The position numbers and the translations under genes are program-made. The notes under the pieces were generated by a model that was not told the DNA's origin, made no database searches, and worked only from the letters and a program-made list of their open reading frames with translations. 64,000 nt of DNA from assembly GCA_964600785.1 (NCBI GenBank), contig CAZRKH010000091.1, positions 1-64,000 of the forward strand, written 5' to 3'. Source of the stretch: M30B53 sp964600785 (GTDB lineage: Bacteria > Planctomycetota > Planctomycetia > Pirellulales > UBA1268). Shown here piece by piece: positions 32,082 to 40,208 of this stretch. Positions within the stretch are counted from its first letter, which is position 1, and each line of letters starts with the position of its first letter.

Positions 32082-33626
32082 ATGCCCGACCGACATCGCT
32101 CCATCGAATTCGAACAATCCGCCCCCGCAGCACGTGGGCGGGGGCGGCTTGCCGGCAGTCTGCTGGCGGCCCTGGGCGGGTCGCTGGCATGGCTGACCTG
32201 TCTGGTGGCTGCCGCGGGGGACGTTGGCGAAGTGGCGACCGATTCCTCCACCGTGCCGATCGTGCCCTTTCGCGAGTTCGACCGGGGTGACCCGGCGACC
32301 CCGGTGGTCACGGCGGGACCCATCTTTGCCGACGAGCGGGCCATCGCCGAGAAGGGCCCGGTGTTTCCCGACATGTCGGTAGGCGAGCCGGCCATGCCGG
32401 CGGACACCGCAGCCGGACAGCCGGTTCGGCAGGCCTCCCACACGGTTGAGATTGTCGAGGAAGTTCGGTCGGCCCTCGTTGCCGATGAAGCCCACGACAG
32501 CGGACGGATCATCGTGGAAAACGCCGCCGAGGCCGCGGAGCCGTTGCCGGCCCCGATCCGGGATGTCTCGGCCGAGGCCGCCGAGGCGATGCAGCTCGAC
32601 GAATCGTGGCTTGACGAGATGCCCGTTCCGCTGAGTTCGGGTGCCTGGTTCGGCAGCGGATACTGGTATGCCTCGGGTGAGTCGCTGTGGCTCGAGCGGA
32701 GTCGTCAATATCGAGTGAAGGTCAGCGAGGACCTCGCCAATGTCGACTTGCAGTATTTCTCGGCGGTCAAGCCCTTCGGCGTGGCCCCGGGGGCCCGGGC
32801 CACGATCGGCCGCTCGCTGGGCCGCGACTATCTCAACCGCGACCGCTACTTCGAGTTCACCTACTACGGCGGGATGACCTACGAGGCCACCGACGGCTGG
32901 AACAGCCTGGTCCCCAACAGCCTCGTTTCGCCCCTCGGCCCGCTCGTGCCCGGCTTCAACGGGGCCGACTCGCAGGACAACTCACTCAATTCCGACTTCA
33001 ACAGCTACGAGTGGAACTTCAAGCTTCGCCGCCGGCTCGGCCGCGACCAGGCAGTCCTGCTTCCCAACGGCGACTGGGCCAAGCATGCCGAGCGGGGCTT
33101 CCTGCCGGCGATCATGGTCGGGGTTCGGCTGGCCAGCATCGACGAGGATTTCAGCTACACCAGCCGACGCAATGGCGTCGACCCCTCGCTCTTCGGTGGC
33201 GACTACGTGGTCAACACCGAGAACTGGCTGTTGGGCATGAACTTCGGCGGCGAGCTGATCAGTCAGAACGAGTTCTTCTATTGGGGCCTGCGGGGCCGTG
33301 GGGCTCCCTGCCTCGCCTTCAACTCCAACAACCAGACCGCCGTCGGCGTCAACGTGGTCGACCCCGACTTCGTGGAGGGCACGGTCAACCGCGGCTCCTC
33401 CGCCACCCAGACCGGCCCGGGATTCATCGGTGATCTCTCGCTGCTTGCCGGCTGGAACATCACCCCCAATTTCTCGCTCAAAGCGGGCTATGAGTTTCTC
33501 TGGGTGGCGGGCATCGCCACCGCCACGCGGCAGTTCAACCTCGACAACCGCCGGGATAACCCGATCGACGGCGGTGGTCAGATCTTCTACCAGGGCCTCT
33601 CGTTCGGCTTCGAGGGCTCCTGGTAG
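32082..33626 (+). CDS. BBP7-family outer-membrane beta-barrel protein
   Basis: Exported outer-membrane protein of 514 residues of the BBP7 family, known almost only from planctomycetes. A signal region (GRLAGSLLAALGGSLAWLTC, ending near VAAAGD) is followed by a Pro/Glu/Ala-rich linker of some 130 residues and then the barrel. Alternating hydrophobic strands rich in aromatic residues (YWYASGESLWLERS, YFEFTYYGGMTYEATDGWNS, EWNFKLRRRLGRD) run through it, and the C-terminus FYQGLSFGFEGSW ends in an aromatic, as BAM substrates do. Function is unknown; porin or adhesin roles have been proposed. Start at 32082 was chosen for the signal peptide. Its stop lies immediately before repeat copy D. Confidence 0.85.
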   Translation: MPDRHRSIEFEQSAPAARGRGRLAGSLLAALGGSLAWLTCLVAAAGDVGEVATDSSTVPIVPFREFDRGDPATPVVTAGPIFADERAIAEKGPVFPDMSVGEPAMPADTAAGQPVRQASHTVEIVEEVRSALVADEAHDSGRIIVENAAEAAEPLPAPIRDVSAEAAEAMQLDESWLDEMPVPLSSGAWFGSGYWYASGESLWLERSRQYRVKVSEDLANVDLQYFSAVKPFGVAPGARATIGRSLGRDYLNRDRYFEFTYYGGMTYEATDGWNSLVPNSLVSPLGPLVPGFNGADSQDNSLNSDFNSYEWNFKLRRRLGRDQAVLLPNGDWAKHAERGFLPAIMVGVRLASIDEDFSYTSRRNGVDPSLFGGDYVVNTENWLLGMNFGGELISQNEFFYWGLRGRGAPCLAFNSNNQTAVGVNVVDPDFVEGTVNRGSSATQTGPGFIGDLSLLAGWNITPNFSLKAGYEFLWVAGIATATRQFNLDNRRDNPIDGGGQIFYQGLSFGFEGSW

Positions 33627-33793
33627 GTCGCCGATCGCGTCCTGCGGCGGCAGACGTGTTCCACGGTCTGCTATCTGCACGTGGAAAAAGCCCTCCGTGG
33701 CCTTTTTCCACTTGAGCGACTCCCCAAAAAGCCGAGGTTTTTGGGGGTCGCCGATCGCGTCCTGCGGCGGCAGACGTGTTCCACGGTCTGCTA
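33627..33793 (-). repeat. Dispersed structured repeat, copy D, with duplicated end module
   Basis: Fills the entire gap between the BBP7 stop and the ketosynthase stop codon, which it overlaps. The end module gtcgccgatcgcgtcctgcggcggcagacgtgttccacggtctgct occurs twice in direct orientation, at about 33627-33672 and 33748-33793. Between them lie a hairpin (gtggaaaaagccctccgtggcctttttccac) and the ccccaaaaagccgaggtttttgggg hairpin. The order is reversed relative to copies B and C. Confidence 0.88.
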
Positions 33794-35050
33794 CGCGTCC
33801 GCGGCGACGGCCACGGCGGCAGCCTGGCCGGTGCTCGAGAGATTCACCGCCAGGGCCACCGGCGGGCGACCGGTGAGCGGTTCGCCGTGCACCACCTGCA
33901 CCGGGCAGGCCGGGTCGGCCGTCTCGAAGTTGAGCGTCGGCAGCACGTCACCGCGGCCGAGGTCGAGCAGACTCGCGGCGAGTTCCACCGCGCCCCCGCC
34001 CGCGCCGAGGTGGCCGAAACGGCTCTTGAAGGCCGTCACCGGCACGTCGCCAAGTTCGGCCCGGATCGCCCCGGCCTCGATGCGGTCCATCTCCACAGTG
34101 CCGAGCCCGTGGGCGTTGACATGGCCGATCTCGTGCGGCTCGAGGTCGGCCACGGCCAGGGCCCCGCGGATTGCCGCCCGAAGTCCACGGCCCTCGATCG
34201 AGCCGCCGTGGGGCACCGGCTCGTGCCGTGCCACCACCGAGAGCAGCCTGCCGTGAATCCTCGCACCGCGACGCATCGCATGCTCGAGTGACTCCAGCAC
34301 GATCGCCCCGGCCCCTTCGCCGTTGACCATTCCGTCACGGTCGCGGTCGAAGGGCCGTGAGGCCCGACGGCAGTCGTCGCGGCGGTGGGAAAGCTGGCAT
34401 TCCCCACGGGCCACGATTGCCGTCGGGTCGAGGCGGCAGCCGGTGCCACCGGTGATCATCACGTCGGCCCAGCCACGTCGGATCACGCTGGCCGCCTCGG
34501 CGATCGCCAGCAGGCTCGAAACGTCGCCGAGCACGATCGTGTTGTTGGGCCCCCGGGCGTCCTGGGCGATCGCGATGTGGGAGGCGGTCATGTTGGGCAG
34601 CAGCTTGAGCAGCCACAGCGGGTGGAGTTCGTCGGCGGCTGCGTCGGCCCAGCGGGTGAAATCGAAGCGGCCCTCGTGGATGCAGCGGCGATAGCTGCCC
34701 TCCAGATCGTGGGTGTCGGCGTAGATCATGTCGCTGCCGAAGACCACGCCGAAGCGTTCGGGCTCCACGCTGCCCGCCGGCAAGCCGGCATCGACCATCG
34801 CCAGATCGGCCGCGGCGAAGCCGAAGCAGATTTCGCGGCTCATCACCTTGAGGCTCTTGCGGGGCCGGACATAGAGCTTGGGGTCGAAGTCGACAATCTG
34901 GCCGCCGAATCCGACCTCCAGGGCCGATGGGTCGAAGGCCTCGATCGGACGAATGCCGCTGAGCCCGGCGTGAAGCTGCTCGCCGAAGGCCTCCAGGCCG
35001 ACGCCGATGGGGCTGACGACGCCGAGTCCGGTGATCACGATCTCTCGCAT
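33791..35050 (-). CDS. FabF-like beta-ketoacyl synthase homologue lacking the catalytic Cys
   Basis: Thiolase-fold protein of 419 residues, the full length of FabF/KAS II, starting MREIVITGLGVVSPIG. The His, Lys and His of the condensing-enzyme site are present in VNAHGLGTVEMD (His314) and FKSRFGHLGAGGGA (Lys342, His347). The nucleophile block, normally T-A-C-S/A-S, reads IVLGDVSSLLAIAEA, so Asp176 occupies the Cys position. Without the Cys the protein cannot form the acyl-enzyme; chain-length factors (KS-beta) and some decarboxylases have this change (Gln is typical). It may partner another synthase or act as a malonyl-ACP decarboxylase. The adjacent hypE gene, about 150 bp upstream, reads the same way. 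Confidence 0.88.
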   Translation of the reverse strand: MREIVITGLGVVSPIGVGLEAFGEQLHAGLSGIRPIEAFDPSALEVGFGGQIVDFDPKLYVRPRKSLKVMSREICFGFAAADLAMVDAGLPAGSVEPERFGVVFGSDMIYADTHDLEGSYRRCIHEGRFDFTRWADAAADELHPLWLLKLLPNMTASHIAIAQDARGPNNTIVLGDVSSLLAIAEAASVIRRGWADVMITGGTGCRLDPTAIVARGECQLSHRRDDCRRASRPFDRDRDGMVNGEGAGAIVLESLEHAMRRGARIHGRLLSVVARHEPVPHGGSIEGRGLRAAIRGALAVADLEPHEIGHVNAHGLGTVEMDRIEAGAIRAELGDVPVTAFKSRFGHLGAGGGAVELAASLLDLGRGDVLPTLNFETADPACPVQVVHGEPLTGRPPVALAVNLSSTGQAAAVAVAADA

Positions 35051-35201
35051 GGTCGCTGGAGGGGTCCGGGGGCCGAGGGACCGGCTCGGCCGCCGCCCCC
35101 GGGAATGGGATTCCTGCACGGTAAACCAAGCGGCCTCTCGCCGAAAGCCTCAGCCGCCGGCCCCGCCTGCTGTCGGCCGACCGAAACCGACCTGGGGGCG
35201 G

Positions 35202-36296
35202 TCAGCAGATCCGCGGCAGCTGCTCCCCGACCGGTAGCGGCACGACCCGGCTGCCCCCGATCGGCGTGCGTGCGGTGACCTTGCCGGCGGGCCGACGGGT
35301 GACCCGCCCGATGACCGCGGCGTTGCGACCCTCGGGCCGGGACCGCATCGCCTCGAGCAGCCTGCCTGCCTCGTCGCCGGCCACGATCGCCAGCAGTTTG
35401 CCCTCGTTGGCCACCAGCAGCGGGTCGAGCCCGAGCAGCTCGCAGGCCGAGGCCACTGCCGGGGCGACCGGCACCGCCGCATCGTCGATTTCGATGCCGA
35501 CCGGCTCCCGGCCCGCGGCCCGCCTGGCGGCCGAGGCGAGGCTCGCGATTTCGTTGAGGCTCGTGGCCACACCGCCACGGGTGGGATCCCGCAGCAGCCG
35601 GATCCCGTCCGCCGCGGCGAGCATCTCCGCCACCAGACCATGCAAGGCTGCGGTGTCGCTGGCGATCTCCGCCTCGAAGCCGAGGCCCTCCCGCAGGCTC
35701 ATCACTGCCATCCCATGATCGGCGAGTGTCCCGCTGAGCACGACCGCATCGCCCGGCTCGATGCGGCCGGCGTCGAGATCGACCCCCTCGGGCACGACGC
35801 CAATCCCGGTGGTGTTGATGTAGACCCCGTCGCCGTGGCCCCGCTCGACGACCTTCGTGTCGCCCGCCACGATCCGCACGCCCGCCGCCGCCGCCGCCGC
35901 CGCCATGGCCGCGGTGATCCGCTCGAGATCCACGATCGGCAGGCCTTCCTCGAGGATGAAGCCAACGGTCAGAAACCTCGGCACCGCGCCGCTCATCGCC
36001 AGGTCGTTGACGGTGCCGTTGACCGCCAGCTCGCCGATCGAGCCGCCGGGAAAGAAGAGCGGCCGCACCACGAAGGAATCGGTCGAGCAGGCCAGGCGGC
36101 CGGGCAGCTCTCCGAGCACCGCCGAATCGCCGAGCCGCTCGAGCACGGGGTTGCCGAAGGCCGGCAGGAAGATTCGCTCGATCAGTTCCCCGGAGAGCAG
36201 CCCGCCCCCTCCGTGGCCGAGCACGATTCGCCCGGCAGAGCCGTCGGAGGTCGGGCAGGAGAACCCACTGAAGTCGATGGAAGCCCGCTCGCTCAT
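35202..36296 (-). CDS. hypE: Hydrogenase maturation protein HypE
   Basis: HypE makes the CN ligands of the [NiFe] active site: it accepts a carbamoyl group from HypF on its C-terminal Cys, dehydrates it to thiocyanate and passes it to the HypC-HypD iron. The 364-residue protein has the AIR-synthase/PurM-type ATP fold: VLGHGGGGLLSGELIERIF, DSFVV, GGSIGELAVNGTVNDLAMSGA, VAGDTKVVERG and the late LRDPTRGGVATSLNEIA. It ends in the diagnostic PRIC with the acceptor Cys as last residue. It is the last gene of the hydrogenase unit and follows hypD directly (hypD stop and hypE start adjoin). Confidence 0.97.
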   Translation of the reverse strand: MSERASIDFSGFSCPTSDGSAGRIVLGHGGGGLLSGELIERIFLPAFGNPVLERLGDSAVLGELPGRLACSTDSFVVRPLFFPGGSIGELAVNGTVNDLAMSGAVPRFLTVGFILEEGLPIVDLERITAAMAAAAAAAGVRIVAGDTKVVERGHGDGVYINTTGIGVVPEGVDLDAGRIEPGDAVVLSGTLADHGMAVMSLREGLGFEAEIASDTAALHGLVAEMLAAADGIRLLRDPTRGGVATSLNEIASLASAARRAAGREPVGIEIDDAAVPVAPAVASACELLGLDPLLVANEGKLLAIVAGDEAGRLLEAMRSRPEGRNAAVIGRVTRRPAGKVTARTPIGGSRVVPLPVGEQLPRIC

Positions 36297-37379
36297 TTAC
36301 CGGCCCGCGTGAAAGTAGGCGGCGCAGGCCCCTTCGCTGGAGACCATCGTCGCCCCCAGGGGCGTCCGCGGCGTGCACTCCCGGCCAAAGGCGGGGCACT
36401 CGTTGGGCTTGAGCGTGCCCTGGAGCACTTCCCCGCTGTGGCACAGCGGCGACTCCTCGGCCGGCTGGCCGGCCGCGGGAAACCGCCGCTGGGCATCAAA
36501 GCCGGCATAGGCCTCTGCCAGCTGCCAGCCGCTGGCGGGAATCGTGCCGATCCCCCGCCAGGCCCGGTCGACCGGTTCGAAGACCTCCGCGAGCACCGCC
36601 TGGGCCTCGCGGTTGCCCTCATCGGTGACTGCGCGGGCATAGGCATTCTCGACCTCGTGGCGACCCGCCTCGAGCTGGGCGATGGCGCGGCGGATCCCCT
36701 CGAGCAGGTCGAGCGGCTCGAAGCCGGTGATCACGATTGGCACCCGGTGCGTCCGGCAGAGATCCGGATACTGCCAGATACCCATCACGCTGCAGACATG
36801 ACCGGCCGCGAGGAAGGCATCGACCCGGCAGCCGGGAGAACGCATGATCGCGTCGATCGCCGGCGGCACGAGCACGTGCGAGACGATCGCCGAGAAGTTG
36901 GCAAGATCCCGGCTCGCGGCGAGCTTGATCGCCATCGCGTTGGCCGGGGCGGTGGTCTCGAAGCCGATCGCCAGAAAGACCACCTCGCGATCGGGATTCT
37001 CCGCAGCCAGCCGCACCGCATCGAGCGGCGAGTAGACCACGCGGACATCCCCGCCGCGTCCCTTGACGTCGAACAGGTTTTCCCGGCTGCCCGGCACGCG
37101 GAGCATGTCGCCGAAGGAGCAGAAGATCACTTCCGGCCGGGCCGCGATCTCGATCGCCCGGTCGATCACCGACAGCGGGGTCACGCAGACCGGACAGCCG
37201 GGGCCGTGGATCATCTCCACGTTCTCGCCGAGCAGTTGATCGATACCGTTGCGGATGATCGAGTGGGTCTGGCCGCCGCAGACCTCCATGATCGCCCAGG
37301 GCCGGGTCGCACTGCGGCGGATCTCCGCCGCCAGCCTGCGGGCAGTGTCGGCATCGCGGTATTCGGTGAGGTACTTCAT
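36297..37379 (-). CDS. hypD: Hydrogenase maturation protein HypD
   Basis: Iron-sulphur scaffold on which the Fe(CN)2CO unit is assembled with HypC (360 residues). Conserved motifs: WAIMEVCGGQTHSIIRNGID, HGPGCPVCVTPLSVIDRA (CxxC-type thiols), ICSFGDMLRVPGS (as FCSFGDM), IGFETTAPANA, GHVCSVMGI and the C-terminal Cys cluster CHSGEVLQG...ECPAFGRECTP that holds the [4Fe-4S]. The start MKYLTEYRDAD at 37379 overlaps the hypC stop by 4 bp, giving coupled translation of the two partner proteins. Confidence 0.97.
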   Translation of the reverse strand: MKYLTEYRDADTARRLAAEIRRSATRPWAIMEVCGGQTHSIIRNGIDQLLGENVEMIHGPGCPVCVTPLSVIDRAIEIAARPEVIFCSFGDMLRVPGSRENLFDVKGRGGDVRVVYSPLDAVRLAAENPDREVVFLAIGFETTAPANAMAIKLAASRDLANFSAIVSHVLVPPAIDAIMRSPGCRVDAFLAAGHVCSVMGIWQYPDLCRTHRVPIVITGFEPLDLLEGIRRAIAQLEAGRHEVENAYARAVTDEGNREAQAVLAEVFEPVDRAWRGIGTIPASGWQLAEAYAGFDAQRRFPAAGQPAEESPLCHSGEVLQGTLKPNECPAFGRECTPRTPLGATMVSSEGACAAYFHAGR

Positions 37380-37648
37380 GGAGGGGTCTCGTCGGTGGCC
37401 CGCAGTTCCTCGAGTTCCTCCTCGAGGAGGCCGAGTTCTGCGAAGGTGGCAAGCGTCTGCCGGGCCGACTCCTCGTCGATGCGGCTGATCGCGAAGCCGA
37501 CATGCACGATCGTGTAGTCGCCGACCTCGATCTCCGGCAGGTAGGCGAGGCAGACCTCCTTCACGACGCCGCCGAAGTCGACCTTCCCCATGCGGGTGCC
37601 GCGGTCCTCGTAGATCTCCCCGATGCGTCCGGGAATCGCCAGGCACAT
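37376..37648 (-). CDS. hypC: Hydrogenase maturation chaperone HypC
   Basis: Small chaperone (90 residues) that carries the iron with HypD and delivers the assembled centre to the large subunit precursor. The N-terminus MCLAIPGRI holds the essential Cys2 that binds iron after Met removal; the conserved VDFGGVVKEVCLAYLPEIEVGDYTIVHVGFAI block and the downstream IDEESA segment are typical. A C-terminal Glu-rich tail is usual for the family. The gene overlaps hypD by 4 bp and follows the NHL gene with 3 bp between. Confidence 0.97.
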   Translation of the reverse strand: MCLAIPGRIGEIYEDRGTRMGKVDFGGVVKEVCLAYLPEIEVGDYTIVHVGFAISRIDEESARQTLATFAELGLLEEELEELRATDETPP

Positions 37649-37651
37649 GCC

Positions 37652-38821
37652 TCACCTCCAGATCATCACGCGGTTGTTGCCGGAGTCGGCGATGGCGAGC
37701 GTGTCACCATGCTGGTGCAGCCCGTAGGGCCAGCAGAGCGAGTCGCTCGTCACCGCCTTCCAGTGATTTTCCCCTGCGGCGTCGAAATCTGGCTGGCCGA
37801 ACACCGCGCGAGCCTCGCTGCCGGCGGTGACATTTGGCGGCAGCGGCCACTCGAGCACGCGGTTGTTGGCGGTGTCGGCCACCACAAGGAATCGTCCGTT
37901 GGCATTCTCGCCCCGGGAAAGCCCGTAGGGAAATCGCAGCCTCGCCGGTCCCTGCGGCCGGTAGGGAAACTCCCCGTTGGAGTCGAAGTCGGCCTGACCG
38001 AGGACGATCGTTGCCGGCATGTCGGCGGTCGGCTGCCCGGGAAACCCGAGGACCCGGTGGTTGCCCGCGTCGGCCACAAACAGCCAGGAGCGGTCACCGG
38101 CGATTCCATGGGGCCAGCGGAACGACGAGGCCGAAGGTGGTCCGCCGCGGTTCTCCTCGTGGGCTGAAAAGTCATCCTGGCCGAGCACGACATCCGCGGG
38201 ACGGTCGTCCTCGGGCAGCCCGTTCCAGATCAGCACCCGACGGTTGCCGGTGTCGGCCACGTGCAGCCGGCCGGCGATGAAGGCCAGACCGTAAGGCCAG
38301 CGGAGGCTGTCGGCGGCTGCTTCACCGCCGCGGTTGGGCTCGACCGCTTCAAGGTTCGGCTGGCCGAGGCAGCAGTCCGGCGGGGTGTCGCTTCGGGTGG
38401 GCAGTTCGTGCCACACCAGCACTCGGTGATGCCAGGCGTCGGCCACCAGCAGCCGTCCCTCGGCCACGATTGCCGCGGTGGGCAGATGCAGTCCGCCGGC
38501 CGGCCCGCGACCGGAAGCCGCCGGCCCCTCGGCCTCGAAGCCCGCCTGGCCGAGCACGATCGACGCGGCGGCGTGGTCCTCGGCGGGCAGGCCCTCCCAG
38601 ATGAGCAGGCGGTGGTTGCCGGTGTCGCAAACGATCAGCCGCTGGTCGTCGAGCCACACGCCGCGGGGCGCGTAGAGCTGCGAAGCGGTCGGCATCGCCG
38701 CGGGCAGGGCCAGCCCGCCGGGAGCCGCCGCACCGATCCAGCGGACCGGCCGCCGGCCCCCGGCATCCTCGCCGGCCGCCGTGGCGGACGGCGGTTCGAC
38801 CGATGGCCCCTGTCTGCTCAT
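37652..38821 (-). CDS. Six-bladed NHL-repeat propeller protein of the hydrogenase locus
   Basis: Cytoplasmic beta-propeller of 389 residues. Six blades are visible by repeats such as LIVCDTGNHRLLIW, LLVADAWHHRVLVW, LHVADTGNRRVLIW, LFVADAGNHRVLGF, LVVADTANNRVLEW and LAIADSGNNRVMIW. LGQ-x-D/F strands recur between them (VLGQAGF, CLGQPNL, VLGQDDF, VLGQADF, VFGQPDF). There is no signal peptide, so it likely works inside the cell. Enzyme activity is not expected; such propellers mediate protein contacts. Its start overlaps the NifU-Rieske stop by 4 bp and hypC follows at once, so it is made together with the hydrogenase. From memory, group 1h gene clusters of actinobacteria and Ralstonia also carry an NHL gene. 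Confidence 0.88.
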   Translation of the reverse strand: MSRQGPSVEPPSATAAGEDAGGRRPVRWIGAAAPGGLALPAAMPTASQLYAPRGVWLDDQRLIVCDTGNHRLLIWEGLPAEDHAAASIVLGQAGFEAEGPAASGRGPAGGLHLPTAAIVAEGRLLVADAWHHRVLVWHELPTRSDTPPDCCLGQPNLEAVEPNRGGEAAADSLRWPYGLAFIAGRLHVADTGNRRVLIWNGLPEDDRPADVVLGQDDFSAHEENRGGPPSASSFRWPHGIAGDRSWLFVADAGNHRVLGFPGQPTADMPATIVLGQADFDSNGEFPYRPQGPARLRFPYGLSRGENANGRFLVVADTANNRVLEWPLPPNVTAGSEARAVFGQPDFDAAGENHWKAVTSDSLCWPYGLHQHGDTLAIADSGNNRVMIWR

Positions 38822-39717
38822 GACGGCCGCACCCAGATCAGGCCCTCGCTGACCCGCAGCGGAAATGCTTCGAGCTGGCACTGCGGAGCGGTGAAGCATT
38901 CGCCGGAATCACTGTCGAAGCGGAAGCCGTGCCAGGGGCAGGTGATCGTGCCGCCCTCGTCGTCGCAGATACCACGCTCCAGCGGCATCCCGGCATGCGG
39001 GCAGGCATTCCGGAAGGCCCGCAGTCCGGCCCGGCTGGCGATCACAAGCACACTCGTCTCTCCCGCCTCGAAGGCCAGCAGCTCACCGGGCACGACCGCC
39101 TCGGCCGGCGGGCCGGCCATCCAGCCGGCCGCCTCGAGGCTCGCCTGATCGCCGGCGGGTGCCGGGGCGATCTGGAAGACCGCCGGCTCGGCGGCCAGCG
39201 GCTCGGCGGGCACCACCTCCACCCCCTCGATTTCCGGCACATGCTCTTTGAGTGATTCCTCCACGGTTGTGCGGAGCGTGACCGACGACATCGAGCATCC
39301 GTTGCAGCTGCCGGAGAGCTGCACGAAGGCTCGACCCTCGCGGACGTCGACCAAGGCCACGTCGCCACCGTGCGACTGGAGGTAGGGCCGTACCATTTCA
39401 ATCACGCGTGCTACGCGGGTCTCGAGGTCGGCCCGCACCAGGCCGTGCATCGCGAAGAGCGCATAGACCTCCGGCTCGGCGGCGAGTTCCAAGAGCAGCT
39501 CCTTGCCGCGAGGGTCGGCCTTGAGCAGCCGCACGATCCTCGTCAGGCCCACCTTGTGAAACTCCTCGATCGCCGCCCGCAACGCGGTTGCCTTGCCGCG
39601 GTGCTCCGGCTCGAGGGCCGCCACCTCCGCCGCTGCCGCATCGACTGTCGCGGCGAGCCGCTCGAGATCGGCGGAGTGATCGGTCTGGTCGGGCTCGGCC
39701 TGATGATCGGTGGACAT
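38818..39717 (-). CDS. NifU-C/Rieske fusion protein, probable hydrogenase electron-transfer protein
   Basis: A 299-residue protein fusing two iron-sulphur modules. Residues about 100-170 form a NifU C-terminal (Nfu) domain with RPYLQSHGGDVALVDV and the CNGC motif (Cys138, Cys141), which can bind a [4Fe-4S] cluster between two chains. Residues about 205-297 form a Rieske [2Fe-2S] domain with CPHAG (Cys239, His241) and CPWHG (Cys260, His263). The N-terminal 95 residues are helical, with an ALEPEHRGKATALR segment of unknown role. Lack of a signal peptide places it in the cytoplasm. Its position in the hydrogenase unit suggests it takes electrons from the small subunit; a cluster-assembly role is the alternative. 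Confidence 0.88.
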   Translation of the reverse strand: MSTDHQAEPDQTDHSADLERLAATVDAAAAEVAALEPEHRGKATALRAAIEEFHKVGLTRIVRLLKADPRGKELLLELAAEPEVYALFAMHGLVRADLETRVARVIEMVRPYLQSHGGDVALVDVREGRAFVQLSGSCNGCSMSSVTLRTTVEESLKEHVPEIEGVEVVPAEPLAAEPAVFQIAPAPAGDQASLEAAGWMAGPPAEAVVPGELLAFEAGETSVLVIASRAGLRAFRNACPHAGMPLERGICDDEGGTITCPWHGFRFDSDSGECFTAPQCQLEAFPLRVSEGLIWVRPS

Positions 39718-39777
39718 GTGGGGGGATCGTTTGGGGTGTGCGGGTCCGAAGATTCTGTTGGCAGAGATCGGCAACGC

Positions 39778-40167
39778 TCAGACCGGCTGGTAGCCGGCCC
39801 GTTTGTCGAGGGTTTCGAGGGTCCTGGGGAGCAGCACCGCGGCGAACACCGCCCGGGCGAGCAGGCCTGCCGCATCGCCGAGGGTTGCCGTGTCGGTCAG
39901 ACCGTCAAACAGGTCGCGGTGCGGGAACACCGGCCGTCGGGCCAGCGCTGCGAGTACGAAGCAGGCCCCGTCAGGGTTGTCGAGCAGAAAATCGGCGAAG
40001 AAGGCGTCGGTGAATCCGCTCAGCCAGGTGCCTTCCCCCTCGGGGTCGTCCCGCAGCTTTTCCGCCGCGGCTTGCGGCCCGCGATGCCGCTCCTCGAGCC
40101 GGGCGGCATACCGCTCAGCGGCGGTCTCGAGGAGCACGTCAAACTGTTGTCGCTGGTGGAGGTCCAT
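39778..40167 (-). CDS. Hydrogenase-locus protein of unknown function (129 residues)
   Basis: A 129-residue, mostly helical, acidic protein (MDLHQRQQFDVLLETAAERY...). No Cys pattern suggesting a metal site is seen; one Cys lies in NPDGACFVLAALARRP. The segment LSGFTDAFFADFLLDNPDGA is hydrophobic but not membrane-like. I recognise no family. It lies between the TPR gene (about 41 bp upstream) and the NifU-Rieske gene (60 bp downstream) and reads with them, so it is probably a small accessory of the hydrogenase. Codon use looks like that of its neighbours. Confidence 0.7.
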   Translation of the reverse strand: MDLHQRQQFDVLLETAAERYAARLEERHRGPQAAAEKLRDDPEGEGTWLSGFTDAFFADFLLDNPDGACFVLAALARRPVFPHRDLFDGLTDTATLGDAAGLLARAVFAAVLLPRTLETLDKRAGYQPV

Positions 40168-40208
40168 GGGGCATGTGGCTCCGCCGGGGCTGAGAGATCG
40201 TGGTGGAA

